This document shows, piece by piece, positions 45,060 to 57,926 of a stretch of DNA of 64,000 bases; the first letter of the stretch is position 1; the number at the start of each line of letters is the position of its first letter. The notes under the pieces are model-generated. The model had not been told where the DNA came from and made no database searches. It saw only the letters and a program-made list of their open reading frames with translations. The position numbers and the translations under genes were made by a program. This DNA is from Pyrenochaeta sp. MPI-SDFR-AT-0127 (Eukaryota; Ascomycota; Dothideomycetes; Pleosporales; Cucurbitariaceae): assembly GCA_020747015.1 (NCBI GenBank), contig JAGTJM010000038.1:62001-126000 (forward strand), given 5' to 3'.

Positions 45060-47693
45060 TCATCTCCGTCCTTGTGGTAGCATTCCCAAAAACCTCTCAA
45101 TCTCCACTGCCGCGCTCCCCCCAGCCTTTGTTCTAACTTCCTCTAGCAATCCCCTGTCTTTCGCCTTAAACGCCTCCTCTCCCGCCTTAACTAATAGCCC
45201 ACACTTAATCCACATATCCACCCTCTCTGGCACTGTAAGATTCGTACACTTAGGAATAAACACACTCGCCACCCTAGTGTTACCTGCCCCAAGCACCTCG
45301 TTGAAGAACGGCTCCCATCCAATTGGACTTTTCTTCTGCTTAGCGAGTTCTTCAAGTTCGTTCCAATGCCGTGCTGCTACGAGAGCGCGGAGACGAATGT
45401 AAGTGTACGACTTGTCTGTGATCTTAAAATCTGATTGTACTCTTTGGGCACGCTTGTTATGTCCGAGGCGGATGAGTTGGAAGACTGTCTCGTTTGCGCT
45501 GAGGCCGACGAACGATTGGCCAGTTAGGGTGCCACCCGGAGTTGGGTCTCTCGGACCTAGATCCTTCTCAAACTGCTCTTGCAGCCGCAGTAATTTCGCG
45601 GCTTCGTCAATAGCTTGACGTTGAAAGACGGCAGCACTGTCGCGTGAATCTTGGAGGTACTTGGATGCCAGCTTAAGCTTGTCTATCGAAGAATGGAGGC
45701 CCGATTGCGCTAGGGCTTCAGAGAGTAGGAGGTTCGAGCCATCCAGTCTCCTGTCGTCTTGGTAGAGGAGATCTTTGAGTAGTTCGCGATCTTGATCCCA
45801 GGCCGATGATTCGACCAATGCAGTAGCAACGGGTCGACTGTTGATGACGCGGAAAAAGGACGCAAGAGGGAGTTTTTTACGCAAGTGCAAGAGGACATGG
45901 AAGACCAGGTCTGTGTCCCCAGACTCTATGGCTTTGTCAAGAGCAATGTTATCTTCTTTCATGTTGAGCAGAAGCGGAACTTGCTTGCCGGCTCTTGGTT
46001 CGTAATTCAGTAGTTCGGTCGCAAGTCGAACTCTTCCTTCATCGTAAGCTGCTCGTGCTATTTCCTCAAAGGAAACACCTGGCTTCCCGTGGAGCTTTTT
46101 AACGATGAGGGCACATATTTCCTCTTCAGGATCTGTGGAGACACGAACTTTCTGTTGTGCCCAATGACCGTGGATCTTGCTTGCTGGTAGGTGTAGATAA
46201 TCTGCTATCCTCAATGCAAGGAGGTACTCATTTCTATTGGTGAGGCGTTCAACAAGTCTATCCGGCGTCATACGACGGTACTGGTCGTAGCTTAGAGGCA
46301 ATCCAATTTCATAGAAACGTACAGCGTTCAGAACCCGCAAGGTATCGCAGGTGTCGACAAAGTCATCGGAGGAGTACAGGTCTAGTACTGACTTGCCGTA
46401 GGAGGCAGCCTTCAGCAATGACTTTTGCCAATGGATATTGTACTCATGTGCAGCCGCCTTGATGCACGTATCGACTGCTTCGCCAAGACTTGGTCGTATA
46501 AGCTGAATGAGGTCGTCTGCTTTGGGACTCTTCTGCTCCAGCAGCGAAGAAGCTTCAAGAAGATTTGCCGCAGGCGAGTCGGAGCCGAGGCGGAACACCT
46601 CAACCGCCTCATCCGGAACCTTTTGAATGAACTCACACACATCATTTGTCAATAAGCGTATGCCATCGACATCCGGCAGGAGATGGACCCATGTATCGTA
46701 ATAGAATTTCGTGGCCGCACTCTTTGGCCCGATCAGGTGTACCTCATCTTCCCATGCTAGCGCAACGGCATTCGATCCGCACCACTGCATATCCTTCGGC
46801 ACTGTCTTCACCTTGCTATCATATTCGCTCAGCTTTTCGCTCCAGTCACCGCTGACGACCCATACCTTTCCATCGTCGGTGTAGAAAGCGAGAAATTCGG
46901 CGCGCGGGCTGACGCTAATGTGTCTGAAAGGCCCAGCATCGAAGTTCCGGTCTTCTGCTTCAGTTGCATCTACCACATAGAGAGTACTCCCAATTGCAAG
47001 TATAACCTCGACCGATCTCGAAAGGGAGTATGCGGGTGGTATGATGCTCCAAGACACGATAGGCTCGCTTGGTGGTATGGCGAGCAGCTTGGGTCGTGGC
47101 TCGGTGTACGAGGACACCGAGACGAGGTGATTGTTCCCTAGGAGAGCGACAAATCCTGTGCTATAGAACTTGCAGGATACAACGCCATATTCGTCTGCGC
47201 CGTGGCCAAGCGTGAAGGGTATGAAGTCGCCCTGGAGGTCGTAGTAGCAGCGCACCGTGCCGTCCGATGTCACTACGAGCAGCTTCTCATCTTCAGACCA
47301 CCCCAAGCCCTTGATTGTACCCTTGTCCCACTACCACTACTATTAGCTTTCTTCCTGTATGTACATTGCATCGTCGCGCAGGTGTCGTACGTTTATACTT
47401 CGTATTAGCTTGCCGGCGCAGCTATAGATATTGATGCTCGATTTGGACACCCCGGGGCCGCGATACGTATATAGTTTGTCTTCATCACGGTATATCGCTG
47501 TTGCAGCAATTAGCTTTGTATGGCCGTTTCATGGGGTGTAAGGAACGTACCTACCTACAGCACCACTGTACGGCGCCCCCACCACATTGTAGTTCTCAAG
47601 CTCAAGATCCTGGTCAAAAACGGCAGTATAGAGCTGTACTTTGCGGTAGAACTTGTCGCCGACTTTCTCCCAATTAGCTGTTGGCTTAGACAT
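45060..47693 (-). CDS. VPS16: Vacuolar protein sorting protein VPS16 (HOPS/CORVET core)
   Basis: Three exons (47693-47555, 47497-47391, 47330-45060), introns of 57 and 60 nt, 838 aa, a normal length for the family. The N terminus (MSKPTANWEKVGDKFYRKVQ) opens a beta-propeller: IYRDEDKLYTYRGPGVS, INIYSCAGKLIRSINWDKG, then KGLGWSEDEKLLVVTSDGTV, typical of Vps16_N. The second half is an alpha-solenoid (Vps16_C), e.g. YRRMTPDRLVERLTNRNEYL and LALRIADYLHLP. Vps16 binds the SM protein Vps33 and is shared by HOPS and CORVET, the tethers for vacuole and endosome fusion. The first intron lies within a GTAGGTAGGTACGT run with three possible donors; only GTAG|GTAGGT preserves the reading frame seen. Confidence 0.94.
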
Positions 47694-47995
47694 TGTCGCT
47701 ATCGAGGGATCATGGCGCGACGTGGAAGTGCCTGTGCCCGGATGCCGAGGAGTTGGTTGATTGAGGTCATCTGAGGTCTGTGCTGAAGCTCACAACATTA
47801 GGCACATGAAAAGAGGGAGCTGCACACAGCTGGCGCACATTGCAAGGGACATATTCCTTTGAAGAAATATTATATTTATTTCCAGAGACTATATACCGTT
47901 CCACTACCCTAGAGAACTGCTAAAGCCAGGCTGTCAAAAACAGAACGCCGCCGCTTAATGCATTCATAACCATTTCGTTCGAACCGCGCAAATCT

Positions 47996-49879
47996 TCAAT
48001 TGCCAATGATCTGGGCGAGAGCCTCTCGTACCCCAAACCGCTCAACATCGCTGCCAACCTTTTTCCGGAACATCCCGAGATCTTTGAGGAAAGTCTCTGC
48101 CTCATTCTGTAGTTCCTGCGCCAGCTCATCGTGATCACCTTCATCGTATCCTGAATCAGAGTCATCATCACTCACTTCACCATCAGCTGGAGCTCGCAGG
48201 GAGTCTTCTTTACCATCCCCATCTTCTAGCCACTCTTCTTGCTCAAAGTCAGGTGTGCCCACTGATCGTGGTGGCGGGAGCACAATCGGATTCTTCAGCT
48301 CTCCCAGCGCCAGTGCAAGATGACGGCGCAGGGAGTCAATTTCTGCGCGTAGGGCAACATTGACTGGCCGAAGCTCTTCGACTTCGGAGCTGAGGGCTTT
48401 GATCTTTGCGGCAGACACTTGTCGGTTCTCTTCCATTAGTCGCTGCATCAAAACGACCTGCCTCTGGTACTCCTCCAGCTCAGTCGCTTCTTCCCTCTTC
48501 CGCTGGCTCGCTGCGTTGACGCTGACCTGCAGACTGCGAATCTGTTCTGCCATCTCGCTGATCTGGGCATCTCGCTGTGCTGCAGACATGCAATCCTGGT
48601 TCACTAGAGCACGCGTGCGGATGCGCTTCGCCTGATCTGCATAGCGGAGGGTTGATAGAGTCTCCTCGTAATCGGCGGGAGCAATGCAAGCCACCATAGC
48701 AGTCTTGCTGTTGCCACCAAGAGAGTCTTTCAAAAGCCATGTAAGGACTGAGTCACGGTACGGGACAACTTCTCGTGGTCGACGTCCCTTCGCACCGTGG
48801 CGACGTGGATCTGCTAATGCAGCAATAACACGACCAAGTGTAGTGAGAGACTTGTTAATCTGGCCGCCTTCCTTGAGGCGCTGTCCAGTCGCTTCCGTTG
48901 ACTTCGCGCGCTCGGAGCCTGCCAGGTCAACCAAACGCATGCGTGCCGTTCTTTCAATGGTCTCATCTGAGAGAAGTGAGTGGGTTATCTGCTTGAGACG
49001 AATCGTGAAGACGGCATGCGAGCGTGACGAGGTATCATTCATCTTCGTGGAGGCTGTTGTTCGGCTCTAAGTACACATTAGTACACCAACTGAAATAGTA
49101 GACAATGATTAACTCACCATATCACCGATTTTCATCAGTCGTTCGACATCTGCATAGCACTTGACCTCAGCTTCGGTCAAGCCCTGCACATACACGCCTT
49201 CCTTCTGGCTCTCTCGAATCTTAAGGTAGATTGGAGGAGTCGTTCTTGGTGTAAGTAAGTCCCGCACATGTTCGTTATAGACTTCGAAATAAGAGACCTG
49301 GACGTGGTAATTGGTGTTCGGTGAGGGCTCGTGGGCTATTCTATCAAATAGTTCTTCGCATGTTCGTGGGATTAATCCTGGGTTGTCCGGCGTGCCCATC
49401 ATGGTGTAGCTCTTCCCAGACCCCGTCTGTCCGTATGCAAAGATACATGTGTGATAGCCGTCGAAGTTGTGATCGAGGAAGTCTTCACCAAACGAACGAT
49501 AAACGTCCTCTTGATGAGCATAGTGTGGATCGGCCTCATCGTGCGACCAGTATGATCGATCGAATGTGAATTCTTTATCTTCGAGCACTCTCCGCGTGCT
49601 GCCATCCTCCGCGTACGGAGCATGGAGTGTTGTCTTCTGGGTTGCTGGGTCCATTCGGATGAGACAGCGCGTGCCCTTTTCCTTTTCTACTTCGATTAGG
49701 ATGTTTTCGCCTCAATCGTATTCTGTGAACTTACCTCGCCGCACAAAAGCCCTACACCGCACCACAACCTTGACATTGCCTGGGTCGTCATTCATTGGCG
49801 TCGGCGGAGGCATCATCGCATACGGCTCCGTCGCGCGCATTGATGGCGCGGAGGCAGTCGTGTGTAGTCCTGAATACAT
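47996..49879 (-). CDS. Short kinesin-3 motor (Unc104/KIF1-related)
   Basis: Three exons (49879-49735, 49686-49118, 49066-47996), introns of 48 and 51 nt, 594 aa. The motor domain fills residues ~30-385: NVKVVVRCRAF, P-loop GQTGSGKSYT (134-143), switch I NDTSSRSH (248-255), switch II DLAGSE (285-290) and the microtubule-binding GGQINKSLTTLGRVI. Short coiled coils follow (EEATELEEYQRQVVLMQ, LRPVNVALRAEIDSLRR) and then an acidic tail. There is no FHA or PH domain, unlike full-length Unc104 (about 1600 aa). This shape fits the short fungal kinesin-3 class (NcKin3/UncB type), which moves organelles; cargo is inferred only from the family. The start is uncertain: in-frame ATGs also occur at 49840 and a little downstream. 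The first intron is 48 nt, not a 24-nt alternative. Confidence 0.88.
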
Positions 49880-50417
49880 TTGCGAGTCCAAGTAAATGTC
49901 TAGCAGTTGGTAACAATGGTCCAAAAGCTGCTGCGACCGTAAGATGTAGAGCAAGTGCATGGATGTTAGCTGGATGTCGCTTCGGTTGATGCACGGTTGC
50001 GCCTTCCCTAAACTGGGCAAACAATAACAGAGCGGTTGCCGTGGAGTAAGCGACGTCACTGGCTTGGCACCCCACAATCACGAATCAACGCAAGAACAGC
50101 AGAACAAGGCGAAATTAGGATCTGATAGTGCGGTCTCTGCGACGTGGCTGTGATTGATAGAATGCTAGGTGGAGTTAAAGCAGGGTTCTGGCTGCCTTTC
50201 TCTTGGAACGTAACTGCGAGCATTCCTCAGTGCCGCTTAGCGATAAAAATTTTGGTCCTTATCACGACCAACGCAATATGACTGGTCAATGACTTGTCTG
50301 GAGGAAGAAACTATCTCTCAGGAATCACAATGATGGACACAACATCTTTTGAAATTCAGCCTTAATGTCCACACATCTACTTAATTGAAGATCTTGCTTT
50401 GTCCACTGCCCCTCACC
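49880..50417. other. Divergent promoter region between kinesin-3 and TRM3
   Basis: About 0.54 kb between opposite starts. The minus-strand frame of the kinesin stays open upstream to 50077, but no homologous-looking residues precede the chosen start. Confidence 0.4.
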
Positions 50418-53400
50418 ATGGACCCGGACGCTGTGCTTGACTTCCTCGACGACGAGACAAAGCAAAGGGCTTTCAAGCATAACCTCAACAAGCTCAAAGA
50501 TGGGCCACAACTTGACCTCGATGCGGTGCGAATGTGCGTTCAACTATTACCGCGATACGCTTTGGATAGTGATAGTGGCCGTACCAAACCTGAGATCCCT
50601 CCGCCGCACGAGGAACTTTATGACCTCCTTATGGCACGAATACCCCAGGAGCAGCACCCAATTCGCATTTACAAACTCGTTGAAATTTGTTTCTGCAATG
50701 GATCTGTTGCGGCCAGAAGACTCGACGAGAAGATACATCTTCACTTGACCGTTCTTCTTGATCAACTTACGGAACAGCTTGGGAAAGGGGAATCTGCGCA
50801 GTCCGAAATCCGGATCCAGGAGTGCATTCGTGAGATTAAAGCTTTCCTAAGCTTTCTGAAGTACTCCTTTTCGCTTCCCAAGGAGGAGTATCATCCGGTC
50901 AATGTTAGCTCGATGCAATTCCTTTCGGCCTTTGTCGGGATTGACGGCTTGGATGATGTCGCACATGATACTTTATCAGCTCTACTTTCGCTCCTGAGGA
51001 GTGGCGAGCTCAACCATTTTCTGGGTCGAGATATGCTGAGTGGATCCATCGTTGATCAATCATTATGGGACCGACTCAGCACCCTGGCGCCAGAGTACTT
51101 CACCTCCAATTCCAGCAAAGTATTCAGAACATGGTTCCAGTGGATTTCGCAGGCTGTAAATGATGGTGTTAAACTCCAATGCATCTACCATGATCTATAC
51201 TGGGACCGAATTCGAGCTGGTTTATTGCATGGTTTTGCTGATCAACGCAAATACAGCCTAGCGATCATTCGCCAGTCTTTGCTTGCAGCACAACAGGACA
51301 TTTGCACTTCAACAATGTATTTCCGAATAGACGAGAGAAAACTGTATCTCAGCGCATACGAGCAGTATTCTTCATTATTCGAGACAATTGTTTTGGACCG
51401 CTACATCAATCAGGTACAAGCTTGTTTGCCGGAGTTGACGACATTGTTTGGCTTTCAAACAATGATCTCAGCAAGAATGACAACCACGTTACTTGCTGCT
51501 GCTCTTAATCCAAAGGTACAAGGGGGTGCTCGCAAGATTATCGGCAACTGGTATGCCAAATATGTTCAAGAGGTAAGTGAGCACAATTGCGCGGACTCCA
51601 TCTCTTTCCAAATGCAGCAACATGGAGTTCTTCGAACACCATACGAGGTAGCCACGAAGGCCTCATAGAAGTGGGGATCAGACCTTGCCACAATACCATT
51701 TCCTACATTGCTTTCTGAAGGTATGCTAATGATTTCCGTGATTGCAGAGTCATGGAGACCTTAGCAGCCATATCAGCTTCCTCACTGAGGGTTTCTCCCT
51801 TGGGCAACAGAGGGCAACCTTTTTACTTCAACTCTGACTTCAGCGCGAGCTGCAACAGTGTGCGCTCATGGAAATGCTCTCGCTAGCGTTGTTACGCAGT
51901 TTGTATTAAGGACCCAGAACACATCAACTTCTATTGATGCAGCCACATTGAGCATGATCGAAAAAGAAGGGCTGAAAAGCCTTCGAGCAATTGTCCTAGG
52001 CGTTGTTTGGTTCATTATGGATGCTAGCGGTAAAATCTTTCAGCCTGCCATTCTGTACTTGTTGGAAGGCCTCATTCGAGGCTTGGAAGCACGCTCCGGA
52101 CCACTCCTAACAAATCTATCATTAACAACTGTTGAACTCTCCAAGCTTCTTGGACTGTCAAGACTTATAGGTTTACCCGAGATCTCTAGCGATCTTTACA
52201 GTATTTACAGTGAACGACTTTGTCAGCTAGTAGTACCTACATCGGACCTGGTCAAGTCGCCTGGCTACAAAGTTTTACAAGCACAGATCTTGGAGCTGCG
52301 GAAACCAGTAGATTATGCAAAAGTCGAGGAAGTTTTTGAATCAACTAAGAGCGACCTGTCAACATTGCAGGATATCCTGAAACAGCTACATGCTTCTAGA
52401 CATCGTTCCATTCAAGGTGCCGCATATGCACCGGCCTGTAAGAGCTTACTCAGTATACTCGACCACACTCCGGCTACGTCGATCGAAGAGAATGATTTAT
52501 TCATTATTTTAGAGGCTTTGTGGGATGAGGCAGAGAGGCGAGAATTCAGCAGATCGGTTGTTGTTCACCTACCACCTTTGTTGTTTCATCCGACTTGCAT
52601 TCAACTCTGCGTAATCCAAGAATCCAGGCCTGTTATTGAGGCTGGAGCTGATGCGTCGTTAAAAGAGCTCCTTTCAAGAGCTGTGAATCAACTCCAAGCC
52701 CTTTCTCAAGGCAAGTCGTATATTCTTTCCGTCTTTGCAAAGTCCCTTCGCAAGGCAGCCTTTTCTGATACGGCGATATTCAACATTCTTCCTTTTGAGG
52801 ACTTCATCGTTAATTTTCTCAACGATCCACCCTCAGTCCAACCGGAGTTCCTGTTTGAGGTGGCTGCTGCAGAGAAATTACAAAAATTCCTTCCCAACAG
52901 GACGTATACCTCCTATTACGGCCAGAGAGAATGGCACGCATACGCAGCCTTAATCGATCTTCTTCGGCGCTTCCCTAAAGATCAAATTAGTGTCGCCAGG
53001 CGTGTCCTGGACCGTTTGTTGGAGCCTTGGAAACTTCAGCAAGCCCCAATTCATATCAAGAGCAAATGGAAGAACACGTTGCAGCTCCAAGGGATGCTCT
53101 TACTTAATGATCTCTGCATTGCTGATACGGACGCGGACACGTATCTCAAATCTTTCATACACGCTTTGGTACTTGAGCCTTGGCCACGATATCGCTTCCT
53201 GCTCGAATGGATCGTTGCCCGCACTTACATCCGCTTTCCTGGGAAAGCATCCCAAATTCTCATCGATCTCGGAAAACTAGATGATAGCAGCCCAATACAT
53301 ATTGCTAGTCTCATGAAGCTAGGACTACTTGTCACGCCATTCGAATCTGAGGACTTTGCAACCAAACTCGCAACACAGCTCAATTATTTCTCTGCTAGCC

Positions 53401-54425
53401 CCAAAGTCCAGATTCGTCACGAAGCAAACTTTGCGTTTCCGTTGCTCTTCGATCTTGCAGAGGCCAAGGATTGGAGAAGTATCACCGGTAACCCTGCTTT
53501 TACAGGATTGAATGCTTTCATTCGGCGGCTTGATAAATTCAATGCTTCTCCTTGGACGATCAGAACATTGAAGCTGGACGCTGTGAATGATTTCACAATC
53601 GTCAAGTTGTTTCAGGGTCGGTATCTTTCGATTGAATCCCCTGAGAAAGCGCGATTTTCATATGAGGACTTCTTCGTGCTTCAAGAAGACGATCGAATGT
53701 CAGGTATAAAAGCCGCACCAGAATGTATTCCACTTGGTAAGGATTCGGTGACCAAATTTGCTCCTGAAATACCAGCTACTGAACCTGGCACACCGTCTGA
53801 AAACGAGCAACAGCCTCCTGCTACACCCGCATTTCTGCAAACAAAGTCTGGCTTCGACCTTAACTCACTACACCCTTCAAATGGACCTCCAGGCAAGGAG
53901 GCTCGGCGTCCGGCCTCTGTCATCTTGGTTGCTTCTCTGATTGACAATCCCACAAATCTTGGTGGCCTTTCTCGTATCTCTGAGTCTTTTGGCCTCGAAG
54001 CGCTGTATATCAATGACGCTAAGAAGACCGGACATAAGGACTTCAAAGCCACGAGCGTTAATTCAGAGAAGCATTTGCCAATTAGCGAGCTCAAGATCCC
54101 AGCTGTACCAAGTTTCTTGATGGAGGCAAAGAGAAAGGGGTATGAAGTCGTTGGTATTGAGCAGACGGATCGAAGTGGAATATTAGGTGATGGAAAGGTC
54201 GAAGGAGAGAGAAATCCCATTGAAAAAGACCTGGGATCGTTGCCGGAGAAATGTGTCCTGGTGCTGGGAAGCGAGAAAGGAGGTATTAGCCCTGAAGTAT
54301 TGGCGGTGATCGATCGCTGTGTTGAGATCAAGACCGTTGGTGTGACCAGGAGTCTCAATGTTCAGACTGCAGGAGGAATTGCAGTCTACGAGTGGTGGCG
54401 AGAGTGGGGCGATAAGGTCTCATAA
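50418..54425 (+). CDS. TRM3: tRNA (guanosine-2'-O)-methyltransferase TRM3, with a frame discontinuity
   Basis: Exon 1 is 50418-51572 (385 codons; start context CACCATGG). The main 3' frame runs from about 51789 to 54425. The C-terminal ~190 residues are a SPOUT (SpoU) domain: LIDNPTNLGGLSRISESFG (NxGGxxR), VLVLGSEKGGISPEVL and RSLNVQTAGGIAVYEW, the three AdoMet-knot motifs. The N-terminal ~1000 residues are an alpha-solenoid, as in Trm3/TARBP1, which methylates G18 in tRNAs. Between the exons (51573-51790) the join is unclear. Splicing at GTAAGT (51573) to GCAG (51747) gives ...ESHGDLSSHISFLTEGF, but the following frame (GFLPWATEGNLFTSTL) is offset by one base. Three-exon alternatives need a GAG acceptor. 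Either an unusual intron or a one-base loss in a G-run explains this. Confidence 0.8.
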
Positions 54426-55247
54426 TTCCAGCTGGTTGTTGGCACAACCTTGCAGTTCCCAGGCCATCAAAATGTACGCACATACGGGTCCTGCTTTACA
54501 CAAGCCACTTGTAAAGTTTATAAATCTAGATATCGCTGTATGCTCAACTGTCGTATATGTGCTTGTGAACCATGATGAGAGAGGGTATGTTCTGAACAAC
54601 CTCATATTCCTCACCTACCTTGCGCACAATTACAATCCACAATTGTGTTTGTTTCACAAAAATTGTTTCAGCAGAGCAAAAAATTGCGTGGCAGCATGGC
54701 GGCGTTGAGCTGGTGGGTTACTATAACTTGAACCCCTCGCGGGGGTGCTTCTCCTACGCAAGCGTTTCATTGATGAAACAGAGTAGCACTAAGGGTGTTT
54801 TGGATGCGCGGCTAGCGGGCCGGGAGTGCATGGCTGATCCTGGACAAGATAGGTATAGTGTAACAAATAATATCATTTTTTCCCTCTTGGAAGTTGCTGT
54901 CGTGGTCGAAGCTAAGTTAATTAGACTCCCCGATGTGCAGAGATGGTGAGAGGATGTTGATACGATACTGACAGCGTAAAGGACTTTGTACGATTCCAGT
55001 AGCGGATCACTCAAACAAACGAACTACTCGTTCAAAAAGATGAAAAAAAAGAGAATAAAATCCGAAAGAATGAGGACGAAAAAAGACAAGGTTTTCGTCG
55101 CACGAGGCTTTGGAAAACTGCACGAAAAGAGCATAGGCGTGCATACAGAAGTTTATGAAGGCGACATATATCTTTTTGAGCCACTACAATTCAGTGTGTC
55201 TGTTAGCACGCTTGGAGGTATTATCATATTGTTATGCAGCCTTTGCT
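54426..55247. other. Intergenic between convergent TRM3 and ALDH
   Basis: 0.8 kb, both 3' UTRs. A-rich around 55030-55090 (AAAAAAAAG runs). No gene seen. Confidence 0.4.
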
Positions 55248-56755
55248 TCACTCAAAGACTTTCTTCCATACCCACAGGCTCCTGCTGTTAGTATAATGCT
55301 TCAAGCCTTCAATGCCCCATTCCATGCCAACCCCACTTTCCTTGTGTCCTCCGAACGGAACTTTAGGATCAACGTCGAAGTGGCTGTTCACCCACACCGA
55401 TCCTGCCTCAAGCCTACGTGCCATAGACTCGGCTTTCTTCAAATCCTTGCCCCACACCGAGGCGCCAAGACCGGTGCGTAAAGCGTTGGCGCGGTCAATG
55501 ACATCGTCCTCGTCAGTCCACTTGAGTAGTGGTACAATAGGGCCGAAGGGTTCTTCAACGACGATACGCGAGTCTTCAGGTGGATTGTCGATGATGGCTG
55601 GGGTGATGAAGTAGCCATTCCGTGATTCACCAGCCTGGCCCGCTAGTGCAGTCTTCCAGCCTTGTTTTTCAATTTCACTGTACATATCTTTTACCTTGTC
55701 GAACCTAGGATCAGGATTAATGATGACCGTTGGCACACAGTTGTGAAGGAAAGATGGAAGACCTACTGCATCTTGTTCTGTAATGGACCAACTACGACAC
55801 CATCTTCGGTGCCAGCGCCCGTTTTGATGTTGCTCTTCGTAAACTCGACCATCTTATCCCTAAATTCGTCATATATGCTTTCATGGATGTAAATCCTCTT
55901 TGTGAGCATACAGATCTGGCCCGAATTCAGAAAGCTCAGCATCGCAATCTTTGGCAGACATTTGTCAATATCAACGTCGGCACAGACGATGGCTGCATCG
56001 TTTCCACCAAGCTCCAGGACATAGCGTTTGAGCGTCTTAGCACAAGAAGCAGCGACAAGCTTGCCTGTGGCGATTGAGCCTGTGAACGCAATCTTGTCGA
56101 TGCCGGGGTGTGCTGTAATCCATGGTCCAAGGTTATCGTCGCCACTTAGTACCTGTACAACACCGGGCGGAAATACATCCTTAGCCAGCTCTCCAAGTTT
56201 CAGATCGCAGTACGGAGTGTACGGTGATGGCTTCATAATGAATGTGTTTCCAGTGATCAGCGCTGGGCCAAGTTTGCCCATACCAAGCAAGATAGGCCAG
56301 TTCCAGGGTACGATACCTGCACAAACTCCAATCGGTGGATAAGTCGAATACACGATCTTGTCATCATCTTCTTGCAAGACTTCGTCTTGGATCTCCATGG
56401 TTGAGAAATCGCGCAACCATTTCAACGTGGAATCCATTTCCATATGGGACAGAGAAAGGGGTTTTCCTTGTTCTCTTGTGAGAAGCTTTTCCAATTCCTC
56501 GCGGTTCGCCTCAATCACATCGGCAAACTTGAGGAGCAATTTTGCACGCTCAGAGAAGGGCGTTGTGCTCCATGATTTGAAAGCTACCCTTGCAGCTTTG
56601 ACTGCAGCGTCGAGATCCTCTTCGCGAGCGACAGGAACCTCGTACAGTGGTGAATTGGTTGCTGGGTTAAGCGAGTGCCGGGTTTTGGGCGTTGGGACGA
56701 ATTCATTGTTGATGATGTTGCCTGGGTAGGTCTCGATATCCAGCTTGGGGGCCAT
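55248..56755 (-). CDS. Aldehyde dehydrogenase (NAD(P)+), ALDH superfamily
   Basis: Two exons (56755-55767 and 55704-55248) with a 62-nt intron, 481 aa, the usual family length. Residues in order: NPATNSPLYEVPVA, IGVCAGIVPWNWPILLGMGK, FTGSIATGK (cofactor), VLELGGNDAAIV with catalytic base Glu248, FLNSGQICM with nucleophile Cys282, EEPFGPIVPLLKW, GLGASVWGKD and GGHKESGVG. All key residues are intact. No targeting signal is seen, so a cytosolic enzyme is likely. It resembles the subgroup acting on small aliphatic, amino- or aromatic aldehydes; substrate cannot be fixed. There are no obvious biosynthetic partners next to it, so a general detoxification role is as likely as a pathway-specific one. 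Confidence 0.93.
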
Positions 56756-57926
56756 TGTGATCTTGAGGACAGAAAGAATGGTACAAGTGATGGATTCAAA
56801 ACCTCTTCAACATGATGTTTAAATATGTCTGACGTAAGATCGGGTGCGGGTTCCAGTGTGTTGTTCCACCACTAACCCACCAGCCTCGCCGAACTCGGTG
56901 TCGTACAGATAACATGAGCAACCACGCCTTATCCGCAGACACATTGGAAAAATATTAGACTGGTTCTAATCAGAACTATATCATATTAACAGAATCCTAC
57001 GCGTTTATCATTTGGTCTTGGTAGGCCTCGCGGATGAGGGGCGCAACGCTTTAGTCTCGAGTGGGGACTTTTGAAGGTGCAGGAGCGGGGTAAGCGCGCC
57101 AGGAATTCAGACTGCGCGCCTGAAAAAGGTCTCAGAAATTAACTAGACTGACCACGGATGTGTGCAGCGCTGCAATTGGGGAATGTTTGTTCGTGGATTT
57201 AAGTATGGCAGACAGCGAGATCCGCTTGCATCTTCTCGATGAGCAATCCTGCTATTGTGAACATTGGAACAAGTCTGGCAGTATACAAGAAACCTTAGCT
57301 TCAGACCAATAGTACTGGATTTCTACTCTAGAGTGAGGAAATGAACGTACGGCAAACAAATGTTCGCAGTTTATGTGGTCAGGAGGCTCAGAGAATACAA
57401 ATGGGCAAATCAAGATGTCAGGGCACTGTGCCCGTAAGTAGGCCCCCTTATTCCTCCTTCCCATCCCAACAACACTAAAGAACTAATGTGAATCATTCCG
57501 ACAACAGAGAGATCCCTAACTTTGAGGGCTACCCCTCGTTTTGGTGCAGATAGTTGAGGGTCTAGGTTCCGCCTGAGGCACTCCACGCCCCCGCCAAGCA
57601 TCGTGAAACATGAGTCGAAACCCACCTTCTCCCGCAGAACCTCAACCTAACCCTGTCCTGTACCAAGATCGCCGAGACCAGCCCAGCTGTCACTCGCCAT
57701 GTCTATTTTGTGGGTTTCGAACAAGCAGTCTGTCTGCACCCAAAGCATTCTAAAGCCATGCCGTGAACTTTCCGCAAGCATTAGGACGCGAGGAGTCGAA
57801 CGCCAAGCAGTAGCTGTCACCAATCCTGAAACGGACGTCTCCTGGTGTCTGTTGTCGAGTATATTATAATGTCTTTGCAGCCCGTAGAGGTAAGGCAGTT
57901 GAATGGAACCTGATTATCTATTGAAG
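56756..57926. other. Intergenic, 1.2 kb, divergent promoter region
   Basis: Between ALDH (minus) and the BTB gene (plus). No credible coding frame. A short in-frame ATG exon (57869-57889) followed by a GTAAGG donor could add seven residues to the BTB protein, but the intron would be only 37 nt. Confidence 0.4.

Noticed and set aside
49711..49734. 24-nt intron at the start of the kinesin motor domain
   Set aside because: Too short to splice; the 48-nt intron with a CTAAT branch joins RRE to the conserved CLIRMDP segment.
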